Shown here piece after piece: positions 46,665 through 61,707 of a DNA stretch of 64,000 nt. This DNA comes from Erythrobacter dokdonensis DSW-74. GTDB lineage: Bacteria > Pseudomonadota > Alphaproteobacteria > Sphingomonadales > Sphingomonadaceae. The notes beneath the pieces are model-generated. The model made no database searches and had not been told where the DNA came from. It saw nothing but the letters and a program-made list of their open reading frames with translations. The first letter of the stretch is position 1. Each line of letters starts with the position of its first letter. The stretch is from contig NZ_LZYB01000002.1 in the NCBI RefSeq assembly GCF_001677335.1, forward strand, positions 434,001-498,000, in the 5' to 3' direction. The position numbers were made by a program, and so were the translations under genes.

Positions 46665-47177
46665 ATGACACGCCGCGTCGGGATCTATCCCGGAACCTTC
46701 GACCCGATTACCCTCGGCCATGCCGACATTATCCGGCGCGGAGCCAAGCTGGTCGACTGGCTGATCATCGGTGTCACCACCAACCCGAGCAAGAACCCGA
46801 TGTTTTCGACCGAGGAGCGCTTCCGCATGGTCGAGCGCGAGGTCGCCAACATGGGTCTGGGCAATGTCGAGGTCGTCGGCTTCAATGCGCTGCTGGTGAA
46901 GTTCGCGCAGAAACAGGGTGCCAGCGTCATTATCCGCGGGCTGCGGGCGGTCGCGGATTTCGAGTACGAATACCAGATGGCCGGGATGAACCAGCAGCTC
47001 GACGACGATATCGAGACGGTTTTCCTCATGGCCGATGTCTCGCTCCAGCCGATCGCGTCCAAGCTGGTCAAGGAAATCGCCATCTACGGCGGCGATATCG
47101 CGAAATTCGTCAGCCCGCCGGTGCGCGCAGACGTCGAGGCGCGGGTGCGCGAGACCGGGACGAAGGGCGATTATTGA
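46665..47177 (+). CDS. coaD: Pantetheine-phosphate adenylyltransferase
   Basis: CoaD converts 4'-phosphopantetheine to dephospho-CoA. It is 170 residues; the N-terminal GIYPGTFDPITLGHADII holds the HxGH-like nucleotide site (T-x-G-H), and IRGLRAVADFEYEYQMAGMN is the family signature. It follows ispA with a short gap, probably one transcript with xseB-ispA. Confidence 0.96.
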   Translation: MTRRVGIYPGTFDPITLGHADIIRRGAKLVDWLIIGVTTNPSKNPMFSTEERFRMVEREVANMGLGNVEVVGFNALLVKFAQKQGASVIIRGLRAVADFEYEYQMAGMNQQLDDDIETVFLMADVSLQPIASKLVKEIAIYGGDIAKFVSPPVRADVEARVRETGTKGDY

Positions 47178-47257
47178 GGCGCCCTGTCCACAGCCGCGCC
47201 TTCATTCATTGAAGTGTCAGCCCGGCATGGCTAAACGGCGCGTCTGATACGGATGAA

Positions 47258-47992
47258 ATGATGATCAAAGCCACCCTCTCTTGTGCCCTTGGCGCCTTTC
47301 TTATCGCTTTTGCCGCGCATCCCGCGCTGGCCCAGCAGCAGCGCGACGACACGCCGCCGGTCGCTTTCGGTGACAATGCCGAGAGCGAGGACGAGGACGA
47401 GGAAGCGGCCGCCCCGCCCAGAACCTATCCCGCGATCAATTACGATGTGACAGCTGATCCCGAAAACGTGTGGGTCCTCGACCTGTCGAACGGGGAGCGG
47501 GTGAAGATTCGCCTGATGCCGGAATGGGCGCCGGAACACGTGGCGCGAATCAAGGAACTCACCCGCCGCGGCTTCTACAACGGCGTGGTCTTTCACCGCG
47601 TGATTGACGGCTTCATGGCACAAGGCGGGGATCCGACCGGCACGGGGCAGGGCGGAAGCGAGCTTCCCGACCTCAAGGCCGAATTCAACCCGATGCCGCA
47701 TGTGCGTGGCAGCGTGTCCATGGCCCGCGCCTCGGAAGAAGATAGCGCCAATAGCCAGTTCTTCATCGTGTTCTATCCGCGCTTCAGCCTTGACAAGCGC
47801 TACACCAATTTCGGTCGGGTGATCGAGAACATGGACGCGGTCGACGCGATCAACCGGGGCGAACCGCCAAGCGATCCGAGCTACATTCTTCAGGCCTCGC
47901 TGGCGAGCGACAATCTCCCGCCGCCGCCTCCGCCTGCGCCCAAGGACGATGAGCCGATCACCGTCGACATGCTGAGCGGGCCGCTGAGCTAA
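47258..47992 (+). CDS. Periplasmic cyclophilin-type peptidyl-prolyl isomerase
   Basis: A 244-residue protein. A signal peptide (about 1-25, cut near ALA-QQQ) is followed by an acidic linker and a cyclophilin domain with [34 protein letters not shown] and [10 protein letters not shown]. It helps proline cis-trans folding outside the cytoplasm. The tail is proline-rich. Start codon ATG 47258 is followed by another Met; queA follows 43 bp downstream. Confidence 0.93.
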   Translation: MMIKATLSCALGAFLIAFAAHPALAQQQRDDTPPVAFGDNAESEDEDEEAAAPPRTYPAINYDVTADPENVWVLDLSNGERVKIRLMPEWAPEHVARIKELTRRGFYNGVVFHRVIDGFMAQGGDPTGTGQGGSELPDLKAEFNPMPHVRGSVSMARASEEDSANSQFFIVFYPRFSLDKRYTNFGRVIENMDAVDAINRGEPPSDPSYILQASLASDNLPPPPPPAPKDDEPITVDMLSGPLS

Positions 47993-48035
47993 AGTCCTTT
48001 CCTGCGCCCCGTCGGCGCATTATGCGCGCCGCACC

Positions 48036-49073
48036 ATGAAAGTAGACCTTTTCGATTTCGAGCTGCCGCAAGATCGGATTGCGCTGAGGCCTGTGCGCCC
48101 GCGCGATGCGGCGCGGATGCTTGTGGTGCGCGGGAGCGAGGCACCGTTCGAGGATCGCGGCGTGCGCGACCTGCCGAAGGTCCTCGATCCGGGCGATGTG
48201 TTGGTGTTCAACGATACGCGCGTGATCCCCGCCCAGCTTGAAGGCCGCCGCGCCGATGGTGAGGCAAGGATCGGGGCAACGCTGCACAAGCGGATCGACT
48301 TGCGCCGCTGGCAGGCGTTCCTGAGGAATGCCAAGCGGGTGAAGATTGGCGACAGCCTCGTGTTCGGCGGCGGTGTCACCGCACGTGCCGAGGAGCGCCA
48401 TGCCGACGGCTCGCTGACGCTGTTCTTCGAGGGCGAGGAGCCGGTCGAAGTCCTGCTCGACCGCGCGGGCACCATGCCCTTGCCGCCCTATATCGCGTCC
48501 AAGCGCGGGGTCGATCGTCAGGATCTGGAGGACTACCAGACCATGTTCGCGCGCGAGGAAGGCGCTGTCGCCGCGCCCACCGCCTCGTTGCATTTCACCC
48601 AGAGGCTGGTCGACGCTATCGACGCCGCCGGGATCGGGCGGGCCATGCTGACACTCCACGTCGGTGCGGGCACTTTCCTGCCGGTCAAGGCGGACGACAC
48701 CGACGATCACCAGATGCACGCCGAATTCGGGCGTATCTCTCAAGCGACCGCAGACCAGCTCAATGAAGCGCGCGCGAAAGGCGGCAAGATCATCGCTGTC
48801 GGCACTACCGTTCTGCGCCTGCTGGAAAGTGCGGTGGACGAAGACGGCTTGATCCAGCCCTTCGCGGGCGACACGTCGATCTTCATCACCCCGGGCTACC
48901 GGCTCAAGGCGGTTGACGGGCTGATGACCAATTTCCACCTGCCCAAATCGACCCTGATGATGCTGGTCAGCGCCCTGATGGGCCGCGAGCGGATGCTGGC
49001 GGCCTACCAGCACGCCATCACCAATGAATACCGCTTCTATTCCTATGGTGACTCCTCGCTACTGCTCCCGTAA
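48036..49073 (+). CDS. queA: S-adenosylmethionine:tRNA ribosyltransferase-isomerase
   Basis: QueA turns preQ1 in tRNA into epoxyqueuosine with the ribosyl part of SAM. The 345-residue length and [31 protein letters not shown] and [25 protein letters not shown] are typical. Tgt, the previous step of the pathway, is located 2.5 kb downstream on the same strand, with an ABC exporter and an outer-membrane protein between. Confidence 0.97.
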   Translation: MKVDLFDFELPQDRIALRPVRPRDAARMLVVRGSEAPFEDRGVRDLPKVLDPGDVLVFNDTRVIPAQLEGRRADGEARIGATLHKRIDLRRWQAFLRNAKRVKIGDSLVFGGGVTARAEERHADGSLTLFFEGEEPVEVLLDRAGTMPLPPYIASKRGVDRQDLEDYQTMFAREEGAVAAPTASLHFTQRLVDAIDAAGIGRAMLTLHVGAGTFLPVKADDTDDHQMHAEFGRISQATADQLNEARAKGGKIIAVGTTVLRLLESAVDEDGLIQPFAGDTSIFITPGYRLKAVDGLMTNFHLPKSTLMMLVSALMGRERMLAAYQHAITNEYRFYSYGDSSLLLP

Positions 49074-49082
49074 CGGCAAGCG

Positions 49083-50026
<944 letters not shown>

Positions 50027-50027
<1 letters not shown>

Positions 50028-50794
50028 TGCATTTCAACTTGCGCAGCGCCTACGCGATCTACCGCCGCGAAATGGCCCGTGCCTTCCGCACCGCGTTCCA
50101 GTCGATCCTCTCTCCGGTGCTGACGACCTCGCTTTATTTCGTGGTGTTCGGCAGCGTTATCGGTGCACGCATGGAGCCGGTCGGCGGGGTGCCTTACGGC
50201 GCCTTCATCATCCCCGGCCTCCTGATGCTGACCCTGCTTGGCGAGACTACCAGCAATGCGAGCTTCGGCATCTACATGCCGCGCTTTACCGGCACGATCT
50301 ACGAACTGCTGTCCGCGCCGGTGGGTGTGGCCGAGACGCTTGCCGGTTTCGTCGGCGCGGCGATGACGAAGGGTCTTATCCTTGCCGCGATCATCCTCGC
50401 AACAGCACGGCTGTTCGTCGACTACGAGATAGCCCATCCGCTGTTTGCCGCCGTCTACATCATGCTGGTTGCGGCAAGTTTCGCGCTGTTTGGCTTCATC
50501 CTCGGCATCTGGGCCGATTCCTTCGAGAAGCTCGGGATCATCCCGCTGCTGATCCTCACCCCGCTGACTTTTCTGGGCGGCACCTTCTATTCGATCCGCG
50601 ACCTGCCCGCGCCATGGGACGCGATCGCCCTTGCCAATCCCATCGCCTTTCTGGTGAGCGGACTGCGCTGGACCTTTTACGACACGGCAGATGTGCCGAT
50701 TGCGCTGTCGCTGGGCCTGACGCTCGGATTTCTTGCACTGTGCACCGTCGTGATCGCGGTAATCTTCCGGACCGGATGGCGGCTGCGCGAGTGA
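50027..50794 (+). CDS. ABC-2-type exporter permease
   Basis: A 255-residue permease with six helices, YadH/NodJ type, with [22 protein letters not shown] and [18 protein letters not shown] segments. It forms the pore for the ATPase just upstream. ATG 50027 overlaps the preceding TGA; the GTG 50024 would add one residue. Substrate unknown. Confidence 0.91.
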
Positions 50795-50911
50795 GCGCGA
50801 GGGTCTGGAAACGCATTTGGTCGACCCGCCAGCACTTTCCGTCGGAGCTTAACGGCGACTTGTCTACCCGTTCACCGGCGAGAAAGTGACCGAATCCTAA
50901 CCGATTGGCCA

Positions 50912-50932
50912 CCGCCGCACCCCCTGCGGCGG
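50912..50932 (+). promoter_or_regulatory. Hairpin in the 5' leader of the outer-membrane barrel gene
   Basis: CCGCCGCA (50912-50919) and TGCGGCGG (50925-50932) pair over 8 bp around a five-C loop. It ends 23 bp before the ATG 50956 and next to the AAGGA ribosome site. It lacks a T run, so it may protect the mRNA or tune translation. Confidence 0.5.
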
Positions 50933-50955
50933 GCAAGAAACAAGGATACAAACGC

Positions 50956-52726
<1,771 letters not shown>

Positions 52727-52727
<1 letters not shown>

Positions 52728-53029
52728 TGCCCAAACCCCCCGAAGCCTGCACCACCATGGCCGAGGTGCGCGAAGGCGTTGATGCCCTTGACCGCGAACT
52801 GGTAGCCCTGCTCGCGACCCGCTTCGGCTACATGCGCGCTGCCGCCCGGATCAAGCCGACCCGTGAGGCGGTGCGCGACGAGGAACGCAAGGCCAGCGTC
52901 ATCGCCGCCGCCGTAGCCGAGGCCGAGGCGCAGGGTTTGCCGGGGGACGTCGTGGCCGACATCTGGGAACGGCTCGTTGAAGGCTCGATCGCCTACGAAT
53001 TCACCGAATGGGACCGGATCAGGCGCTGA
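52727..53029 (+). CDS. Chorismate mutase, PchB-like AroQ fold
   Basis: A 100-residue all-helical protein. VREGVDALDRELVALLATRFGYMRAAARIK holds the N-terminal catalytic arginine and the long first helix, and AQGLPGDVVADIWERLVEGSIAYE the last one. The closest known pattern is PchB (isochorismate-pyruvate lyase with mutase activity); whether it acts on chorismate or isochorismate cannot be told. The ATG is coupled to the tgt stop (TGATG). The final 11 bp overlap the convergent flavoprotein gene. Confidence 0.88.
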
Positions 53030-53657
53030 CCTCGCCCGCGAGGAAGGCGGCAAGCCGGGCCTCTTTCTTGTTCGGCGCTTTCTGACGGATCGAACGGGCC
53101 ATTTTCGTCACCCGCGCCTCCCATGCGGCGATGTTGCGCGGCGGGGTGTTCTCCCCCACCGGCCCCAAGGACAGCGTGCGCACCGGGGCAAAGCCGCAGA
53201 AGCCCAGAATCTGCCCCTTCCAGCGCCGGATCACCGGATTGCGGTGCCACCACTTGAGCACGAAGGGCGGGGTGTCCATCGTCACGATCAGATCGGCCGA
53301 ACGGCCCTGCATCAGCTTGTCCCACCACGGATCGCCGACGTGATAGGCGAAGGTGAACTTGGGCAGGAACAGCCGGTCGATCAGGCCCTTGAGCTCCGCC
53401 GGTTCCGCGCCCCACCACATCGGGAAGGCGACGACGAGGTGATCGCAGGCATCGAGCTGCCGGGCGAGCGCGACCATGTCCTGCTCCCACTCGGTGCGCT
53501 GCCGGTAGCCGTGGCGCAGCACCGGTGCGAAATCGAGGTCGCGGACCGCGACGCGGGTCACCTGGGCGGAAGCGGGAAGGGCGGCAGCGTAAGTATCGAG
53601 CAGATGGGTGGTCAGGCGGCCTTCGTCAGGATGACCGTCCAGCAGAAGCACATTCAT
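53019..53657 (-). CDS. NAD(P)H-dependent flavodoxin-fold oxidoreductase (KefF/MdaB-like)
   Basis: A 212-residue flavoprotein. MNVLLLDGHPDEGRLTTHLL starts the flavodoxin fold with a phosphate loop, and LVVAFPMWWGAEPAELKGLIDR is the FMN-binding WW-x-x-P region of NAD(P)H:quinone reductases. It reduces quinones or flavins in the cytoplasm. ATG 53657 is supported by the family start; longer in-frame codons upstream are not. It may be read from a promoter between it and the rpsD terminator. Confidence 0.9.
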   Translation of the reverse strand: MNVLLLDGHPDEGRLTTHLLDTYAAALPASAQVTRVAVRDLDFAPVLRHGYRQRTEWEQDMVALARQLDACDHLVVAFPMWWGAEPAELKGLIDRLFLPKFTFAYHVGDPWWDKLMQGRSADLIVTMDTPPFVLKWWHRNPVIRRWKGQILGFCGFAPVRTLSLGPVGENTPPRNIAAWEARVTKMARSIRQKAPNKKEARLAAFLAGEVSA

Positions 53658-53709
53658 GATGAGGCGATCCCTTTGCCGATTTGCCGAAGGTGATGGCAAA
53701 GGGCGGCGC

Positions 53710-53741
53710 AAAAGAAAAGGGCGACCCCGCCGGGGCCGCCC
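53710..53741 (-). terminator. Rho-independent terminator of rpsD
   Basis: On the minus strand, GGGCGGCCCC-GGC-GGGGTCGCCC forms a strong stem (one mismatch) followed by TTTTCTTTT. It starts about 29 bp after the rpsD stop codon. Confidence 0.93.
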
Positions 53742-53769
53742 TCTTGTCTTTGCCTTGAGGCGAAAGCCT

Positions 53770-54384
53770 TTAACGCGAGTAGAACTCGACGACCAGGTTC
53801 GGTTCCATGGTGACCGGGTAGGGCACCTCGTCCAGCTTCGGCACGCGGGTGAAGCTCACCTTGTCGTTACCGTCAGGAGCGACGTAATCGGGGATGTCAC
53901 GCTCGGGAAGGCTCTGGGCTTCGATCACCAGCGCCATTTCCTTGGCCTTGCTGCCGAGGCTGATGACATCGCCCACGTCGATCCGGCGCGACGCGATGTT
54001 GCACTTCACGCCGTTCACGTAGATGTGGCCGTGGCTCACGATCTGGCGCGCGGCGAAGATGGTCGGTGCGAACTTGGCGCGATAGACGACCATGTCGAGA
54101 CGACGCTCGAGCAGGCCGATCAGGTTCTGGCTGGTGTCACCCTTCATCCGCGCGGCTTCGGCATAGGTGCGCTTGAACTGCTTTTCGGTGACGTCGCCGT
54201 AATAGCCCTTGAGCTTCTGCTTGGCGCGCAGCTGCAGGCCGAAGTCGCTCATCTTGCCCTTGCGGCGCTGGCCGTGCTGGCCGGGGCCGTAGGAACGCTT
54301 GTTCACGGGAGAATTCGGGCGACCCCAGATGTTTTCGCCCATCCGGCGGTCAAGCTTGTACTTGGCGCTCTTGCGCTTCGACAT
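53770..54384 (-). CDS. rpsD: 30S ribosomal protein S4
   Basis: The 204-residue S4 protein, which starts 30S assembly by binding 16S r[34 protein letters not shown] and the S4 RNA-binding domain ([27 protein letters not shown]) are unmistakable. TGAAGGAT precedes ATG 54384. It is a single-gene unit ending at the terminator downstream. Confidence 0.98.
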   Translation of the reverse strand: MSKRKSAKYKLDRRMGENIWGRPNSPVNKRSYGPGQHGQRRKGKMSDFGLQLRAKQKLKGYYGDVTEKQFKRTYAEAARMKGDTSQNLIGLLERRLDMVVYRAKFAPTIFAARQIVSHGHIYVNGVKCNIASRRIDVGDVISLGSKAKEMALVIEAQSLPERDIPDYVAPDGNDKVSFTRVPKLDEVPYPVTMEPNLVVEFYSR

Positions 54385-54514
54385 AAGTCGTATCCTTCAA
54401 ATTGCTCGATCAGCCCTATGCTGACCATTCAACCCGGCATCGCTCCATCGTGACGTTCGGTCATGATGCGGCCACCGCTTCACCGGGGTGCGGGGCCCAT
54501 TTGCGAAGGCGCGC

Positions 54515-54541
54515 GCTTAGCAGGAACGCAGGCGAGGTCAA
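54515..54541 (-). promoter_or_regulatory. Possible promoter of rpsD
   Basis: TTGACC (54541-54536) is a good -35 box on the minus strand; TGCTAAGC about 16 bp on could be an extended -10. It is about 130 bp before the rpsD start, leaving a long 5' leader. The pairing is plausible but not certain. Confidence 0.4.
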
Positions 54542-54564
54542 GCTTTGTGCGCGCGCGCCCGCTA

Positions 54565-55311
54565 TCAATCGCGCATCTCGCGCTCCAGGGTAGAAAGAAC
54601 GCCGCGCAAGGTGCGCACCTCGAGATGGTTCCAGCCCGGCTTGGTGAGCAGGCCGCGCAAGGTGCGGCGGGTGGATTCGGCGCGGGCTTCGGGGCGGAAA
54701 TAGCCGCGCGGCTCGAGCAGCTTCTCGAAATGCGCGATCATCGCATCGAGTTCCTCCTGCGGGGCAGGCGGCAGGGCTTCTTCGGCGGTGGGCTGGACCA
54801 GCACTTCGCCCGCATCCCCCAGTTCGCGCCCGATTCGCGACCATTCATAGGCGACAAGGATGACCGCCTGCGCGAGGTTGAGCGATCCGAATTCGGGATT
54901 GATCGGGATGGTCAGGATGTTGCGGGCGAGCGCGACGTCCTCGGTCTCCAGCCCCGAACGTTCAGGGCCGAAGATGATCGCGTGGCGGCCGGGCAGGGTG
55001 TGCACCAGCCGTCCGGCCTCGTCCGCCCCGATCACCGGCTTGGTCACGCCGCGTTTTCTGACCGTGGTTGCATGGACATGGGCACAGTCCGCGACTGCCT
55101 CGGCGGTCGTGTCATAGACCCTGGCCTGTTCGAGCACGATATCCGCGCCCGAGGCAGCGGGACCTGCAGAAGGGTTGGGCCAGCCGTCGCGCGGGGCGAC
55201 GAGGCGCATCTCGGTCAATCCGAAATTGAGCATCGCGCGCGCCGCCTTGCCGATATTCTCGCCCAGTTGCGGGCGCACGAGGACGATCACCGGCTTGCTG
55301 AGATCGGCCAT
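54565..55311 (-). CDS. trmJ: tRNA/rRNA methyltransferase, SpoU (TrmJ-like) family
   Basis: A 248-residue SPOUT methyltransferase that would methylate the 2'-O of a tRNA base (position 32 in TrmJ). The motifs VLVRPQLGENIGKAARAMLN, IIFGPERSGLETEDVALA and EFGSLNLAQAVILVAYEW form the trefoil-knot SAM site. ATG 55311 is closest to the family start. It follows nrdR by 7 bp on the same strand. Exact target is inferred. Confidence 0.9.
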   Translation of the reverse strand: MADLSKPVIVLVRPQLGENIGKAARAMLNFGLTEMRLVAPRDGWPNPSAGPAASGADIVLEQARVYDTTAEAVADCAHVHATTVRKRGVTKPVIGADEAGRLVHTLPGRHAIIFGPERSGLETEDVALARNILTIPINPEFGSLNLAQAVILVAYEWSRIGRELGDAGEVLVQPTAEEALPPAPQEELDAMIAHFEKLLEPRGYFRPEARAESTRRTLRGLLTKPGWNHLEVRTLRGVLSTLEREMRD

Positions 55312-55318
55312 ATTTCCG

Positions 55319-55780
55319 TTACTCTTTCGCAGCTTGTTGTACGGTGCTTGCAAACTCTTCGAAGTCGCGCGCCTCGGAGAAATCGCGGTAGACCGAAGCG
55401 AAGCGGATATAGGCGACCGAATCGATCTGGCGCAGGCCTTCCATCACCAACTCGCCGATCCGGGCGGAAGCGACTTCGGCCTCGCCCGAGGTTTCGACCT
55501 GCCGCTGGATACCGGAAATGAGCTGGTCCAGTCGTTCCTGCTCGATGTCGCGCTTGCGGCAGGCGAGTGCGATGGATTGTTCGAGCTTCGAGCGTTCGAA
55601 GGGCTCGCGCCGGTCACCCGACTTGACCACGACCACTTCGCGCAGTTGCACCCGCTCGAAGGTGGTAAAGCGTGCACCGCAGGATGAACACTGGCGCCGC
55701 CGGCGGATCGAGGCATTGTCCTCGGTCGGGCGGCTATCCTTTACTTGGGTATCATCATGGGCGCAAAAGGGACAGCGCAT
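55319..55780 (-). CDS. nrdR: Transcriptional repressor NrdR
   Basis: A 153-residue repressor of ribonucleotide reductase genes. The zinc ribbon has C3, C6, C31 and C34 (MRCPFC and QCSSCG), and the ATP-cone domain (about 48-138) senses ATP/dATP. Length and order are standard. It is followed closely by trmJ and preceded by a small membrane protein gene and glyA, an order common in alphaproteobacteria. Confidence 0.97.
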   Translation of the reverse strand: MRCPFCAHDDTQVKDSRPTEDNASIRRRRQCSSCGARFTTFERVQLREVVVVKSGDRREPFERSKLEQSIALACRKRDIEQERLDQLISGIQRQVETSGEAEVASARIGELVMEGLRQIDSVAYIRFASVYRDFSEARDFEEFASTVQQAAKE

Positions 55781-55788
55781 TCAGGGGG

Positions 55789-56010
55789 TTACTTCCTGAT
55801 CCTCTGATAAAGCGCAAACCCTGCGCCAACCGCTAGGCCTACAGGCCACGAGATTACAGGCAACAGGACTCCGGCCACCGCACCGATCGCCGCACCGGTA
55901 AGGACGGGTGCGGTCGAAGGGTGATTGACCCCCTCCTTGGCCATGCCCGTAATCTCGGCCTTGGCATCCTCGACCCAATCGGGGGTCTGGCGCGGTTCCT
56001 GATCGCTCAT
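55789..56010 (-). CDS. Small membrane protein of unknown function
   Basis: A 73-residue protein with a charged N-terminal half and one or two Gly/Ala-rich helices (about 38-68, VLTGAAIGAVAGVLLPVISW). It lies 8 bp from nrdR and 9 bp from glyA, in one likely operon. The spacing and strand support a real gene; no family is recognised. Confidence 0.7.
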   Translation of the reverse strand: MSDQEPRQTPDWVEDAKAEITGMAKEGVNHPSTAPVLTGAAIGAVAGVLLPVISWPVGLAVGAGFALYQRIRK

Positions 56011-56019
56011 GGTGGTTCC

Positions 56020-57341
<1,322 letters not shown>

Positions 57342-57345
<4 letters not shown>

Positions 57346-57821
57346 TGATGGGTCTCGATATGATCGGGGAAAAACGGGGGCTTGCCGAGCTTGCCGACCC
57401 GGCGCTGGTGACGCCCGGCAGGATCGCCGGCGTCGGCGAACTCTGTGTCGAGAAAGGTAGCAACGCAGGACTTCGCCATTTCGATCCCTACGAGACGCGC
57501 GCCCATTGCGATGCAATTTGCATCATTATGTTCGCGGGCGAGAGCGGCAGACAGCGGTTCCGACACCAGCGCGCACCGCACCTCGGGGTGGCGGTTGACT
57601 GCCATAGAGATGCCGATCCCGCTGCCGCACAGGGCAATGCCGAATTCGACCGTGCCTTCCGCGATGATCTCGGCAAGGCGATAGCCGTAGTCGGGGTAAT
57701 CGACGCTCTGCCCGGGTTCGGGGCCGAGATCAGCGACCTCGTGGCCTTCCTCGATGAGCCATTCGGCGAGGTCGGCCTTCAATTCGGTCGCGGCGTGGTC
57801 TGAGGCGATGGCGATGCGCAT
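57342..57821 (-). CDS. rpiB: Ribose-5-phosphate isomerase B
   Basis: A 159-residue LacAB/RpiB isomerase: [29 protein letters not shown] and [17 protein letters not shown] carry the active-site residues (including the catalytic cysteine in LCGSG). It converts ribulose-5-phosphate to ribose-5-phosphate, precursor of purines. Its stop overlaps the glyA start. Confidence 0.95.
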
Positions 57822-57925
57822 GGCGCTGCCATAGTCGCTGGGGGCGCGATTCTCCACCCCGCAGGCGCGGCTTTTCGACGGCCGGCACAGGAAATCCTTT
57901 ACGCAGCAGAAAGGGCGCCTGAATT

Positions 57926-59086
57926 ATGGGAGAAGTCATGGAGAAGCCCATTCCCGCCCAGACCGCCGAACAATGGCTGGCGCGCGTCTTTGCCGACGAT
58001 CGCCCGCGCCATTTCGGCACGGGCTGGATCAGCGGGGTGCTGGGGATCGTGCTGGGGCTGCTGGCGCTATTGGCGGTGCTGTGCCTGCACTTTCCGCAAT
58101 ATCTGACCCTGCCCGAACTGCGCAGCCGCTACCCGCTCGGGCTGGTGCGGCTTGCGATTGATGTCGGATTGCTGGCGGCGATGGCGCTGGCGGGCCTTTC
58201 GATGCTGCTGCGACGCAGAAAGGCGCTGGGGGTGACGGGGCTGGCACTGGCGGCTGCGGCTTTGGCACTGGGCGCGGGCGGCGTGGAGATTCCGCGCGGG
58301 GGTGCGAGCACGGTCTATCTCGGGCTCGACTGGTTCGTGCTCGGCGTGCTGACTACGGCGGCGGTGTTCGTGCCGTTGGAACGCGCTTTTGCGCTGCGCC
58401 GCGAGCAAGGCGCGTTTCGGAGGGGCTGGCTGACCGACACGCAATATTTCTTCGCGAGCCACGTGCTGGCACAGGTGATGAGCGTCGCGGTGCTGGCCCC
58501 GGCCGTGGCGGTGGGCGAGGTGCTGGCCGTGCCTGCCGCACAAGACGCGGTGCAAAGCATGCCGCTGGTGGTGCAATTCCTCGCCTGCGTGCTGGTCGCG
58601 GATCTTGCGCAATACTGGGTGCACCGGGCGTTCCATGCGATCCCCTTCCTTTGGCGCTTCCACAAGGTGCACCATTCGGTCGAGGTGATGGACTGGCTGG
58701 CCGGATCACGGTTGCATCTGGTCGATGTGATCGTGACACGCGGCCTCGTGTTGCTGCCGCTGGTGGTGCTGGGGTTCGATTCTGTCGCCGTCTACGCCTA
58801 CCTCGCGCTGGTGAGCTTCCACGCGGTGTTCATCCACGCCAACTTCGCGCCGCGTTGGGGCTGGCTGGAGCGGTGGATCGCCATGCCCCGCTTCCACCAC
58901 TGGCACCACGGGGTGGAGCCGGAAGCGCGGGACGTGAACTTCGCCGTGCATCTGCCGATGATCGACCGCTGGTTCGGGACGTATCATATGCCGGACGGGC
59001 GCTGGCCCGAGGGCTATGGGGTTGCCGGGGAGCGCGCGCCTGAGGGTTGGGCGCGGCAGTTGGTGTGGCCGTTTGGGAAGGGATGA
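57926..59086 (+). CDS. Sterol desaturase / fatty acid hydroxylase-family membrane protein
   Basis: A 386-residue membrane protein with about eight helices. The C-terminal half has the eight-histidine di-iron pattern: HRAFH, HKVHHS and HHWHH, the marks of the fatty acid hydroxylase superfamily (hydroxylases, desaturases, carotenoid hydroxylase-like). The N-terminal half (1-170) is extra hydrophobic. Substrate unknown; sphingolipid or carotenoid modification would suit this group. ATG 57938 is a second possible start. Confidence 0.9.
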   Translation: MGEVMEKPIPAQTAEQWLARVFADDRPRHFGTGWISGVLGIVLGLLALLAVLCLHFPQYLTLPELRSRYPLGLVRLAIDVGLLAAMALAGLSMLLRRRKALGVTGLALAAAALALGAGGVEIPRGGASTVYLGLDWFVLGVLTTAAVFVPLERAFALRREQGAFRRGWLTDTQYFFASHVLAQVMSVAVLAPAVAVGEVLAVPAAQDAVQSMPLVVQFLACVLVADLAQYWVHRAFHAIPFLWRFHKVHHSVEVMDWLAGSRLHLVDVIVTRGLVLLPLVVLGFDSVAVYAYLALVSFHAVFIHANFAPRWGWLERWIAMPRFHHWHHGVEPEARDVNFAVHLPMIDRWFGTYHMPDGRWPEGYGVAGERAPEGWARQLVWPFGKG

Positions 59087-59092
59087 GAGAAC

Positions 59093-59608
59093 CTAGCGTC
59101 CGACCAGCCACGCTCTGCTGTCTTTCAGCCAGAGCGGATCGAAGCGATCGGGAAATGCCTCTTTGAGGGCCGCAACACCGCCTGCGACATGGCCGGGATA
59201 AATGCGAAACTTCCCTCGCTCGCTCTCCAGCAACACATCCCCCTGCAATATGCGGGGCCGGATTGATGTGATCTCGTTCCGCTCAATCCGTATCCCTTGA
59301 ACTTCAATGCCTTCTGGTTCCAATGCGAACATCAAGGGTGATCGGATGTAGCGGAGCATGGGGACGAAGAAATAAAGCCCCCACAGCAGGAAAGCCCATC
59401 CGAATGGATAGGCCGCCCAGCTTGGCAATGCGCGCCGACCTGAACCTCTGTAAGTCCAGTCAATCGTGCCGGTGCTGATGAGCTCATGTAGACTTATTGC
59501 CGGGAGCAGTGCCGTTATCGGCAAGAGGATCAAGCCCACCAGAAAGATGGTGCGGGGCAGGACTTTGAACTCGCGCCTAGCGAGCGGTTCAGTGGCTTGC
59601 CCCGTCAA
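59093..59608 (-). CDS. Membrane protein with PH-like domain, unknown function
   Basis: A 171-residue protein with two helices (about 22-43 and 67-88) and a soluble C-terminal part (GIEVQGIRIERNEITSIRP, RGKFRIYPGHVAGG) like the PH-type domains of small bacterial membrane proteins. The only plausible start is TTG 59608, with AGGGG four bases before. By eye its base composition is less GC-rich than its neighbours. It follows rpoD by 8 bp on the same strand and may be read from there. Confidence 0.62.
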   Translation of the reverse strand: MTGQATEPLARREFKVLPRTIFLVGLILLPITALLPAISLHELISTGTIDWTYRGSGRRALPSWAAYPFGWAFLLWGLYFFVPMLRYIRSPLMFALEPEGIEVQGIRIERNEITSIRPRILQGDVLLESERGKFRIYPGHVAGGVAALKEAFPDRFDPLWLKDSRAWLVGR

Positions 59609-59616
59609 CCCCTAAC

Positions 59617-61644
<2,028 letters not shown>

Positions 61645-61707
61645 AATATTCGTTCAATCCGTTGCCTTGCGATCCCTTCCTGCACGAAAAAGCAGGCGGT
61701 CGCCGGT

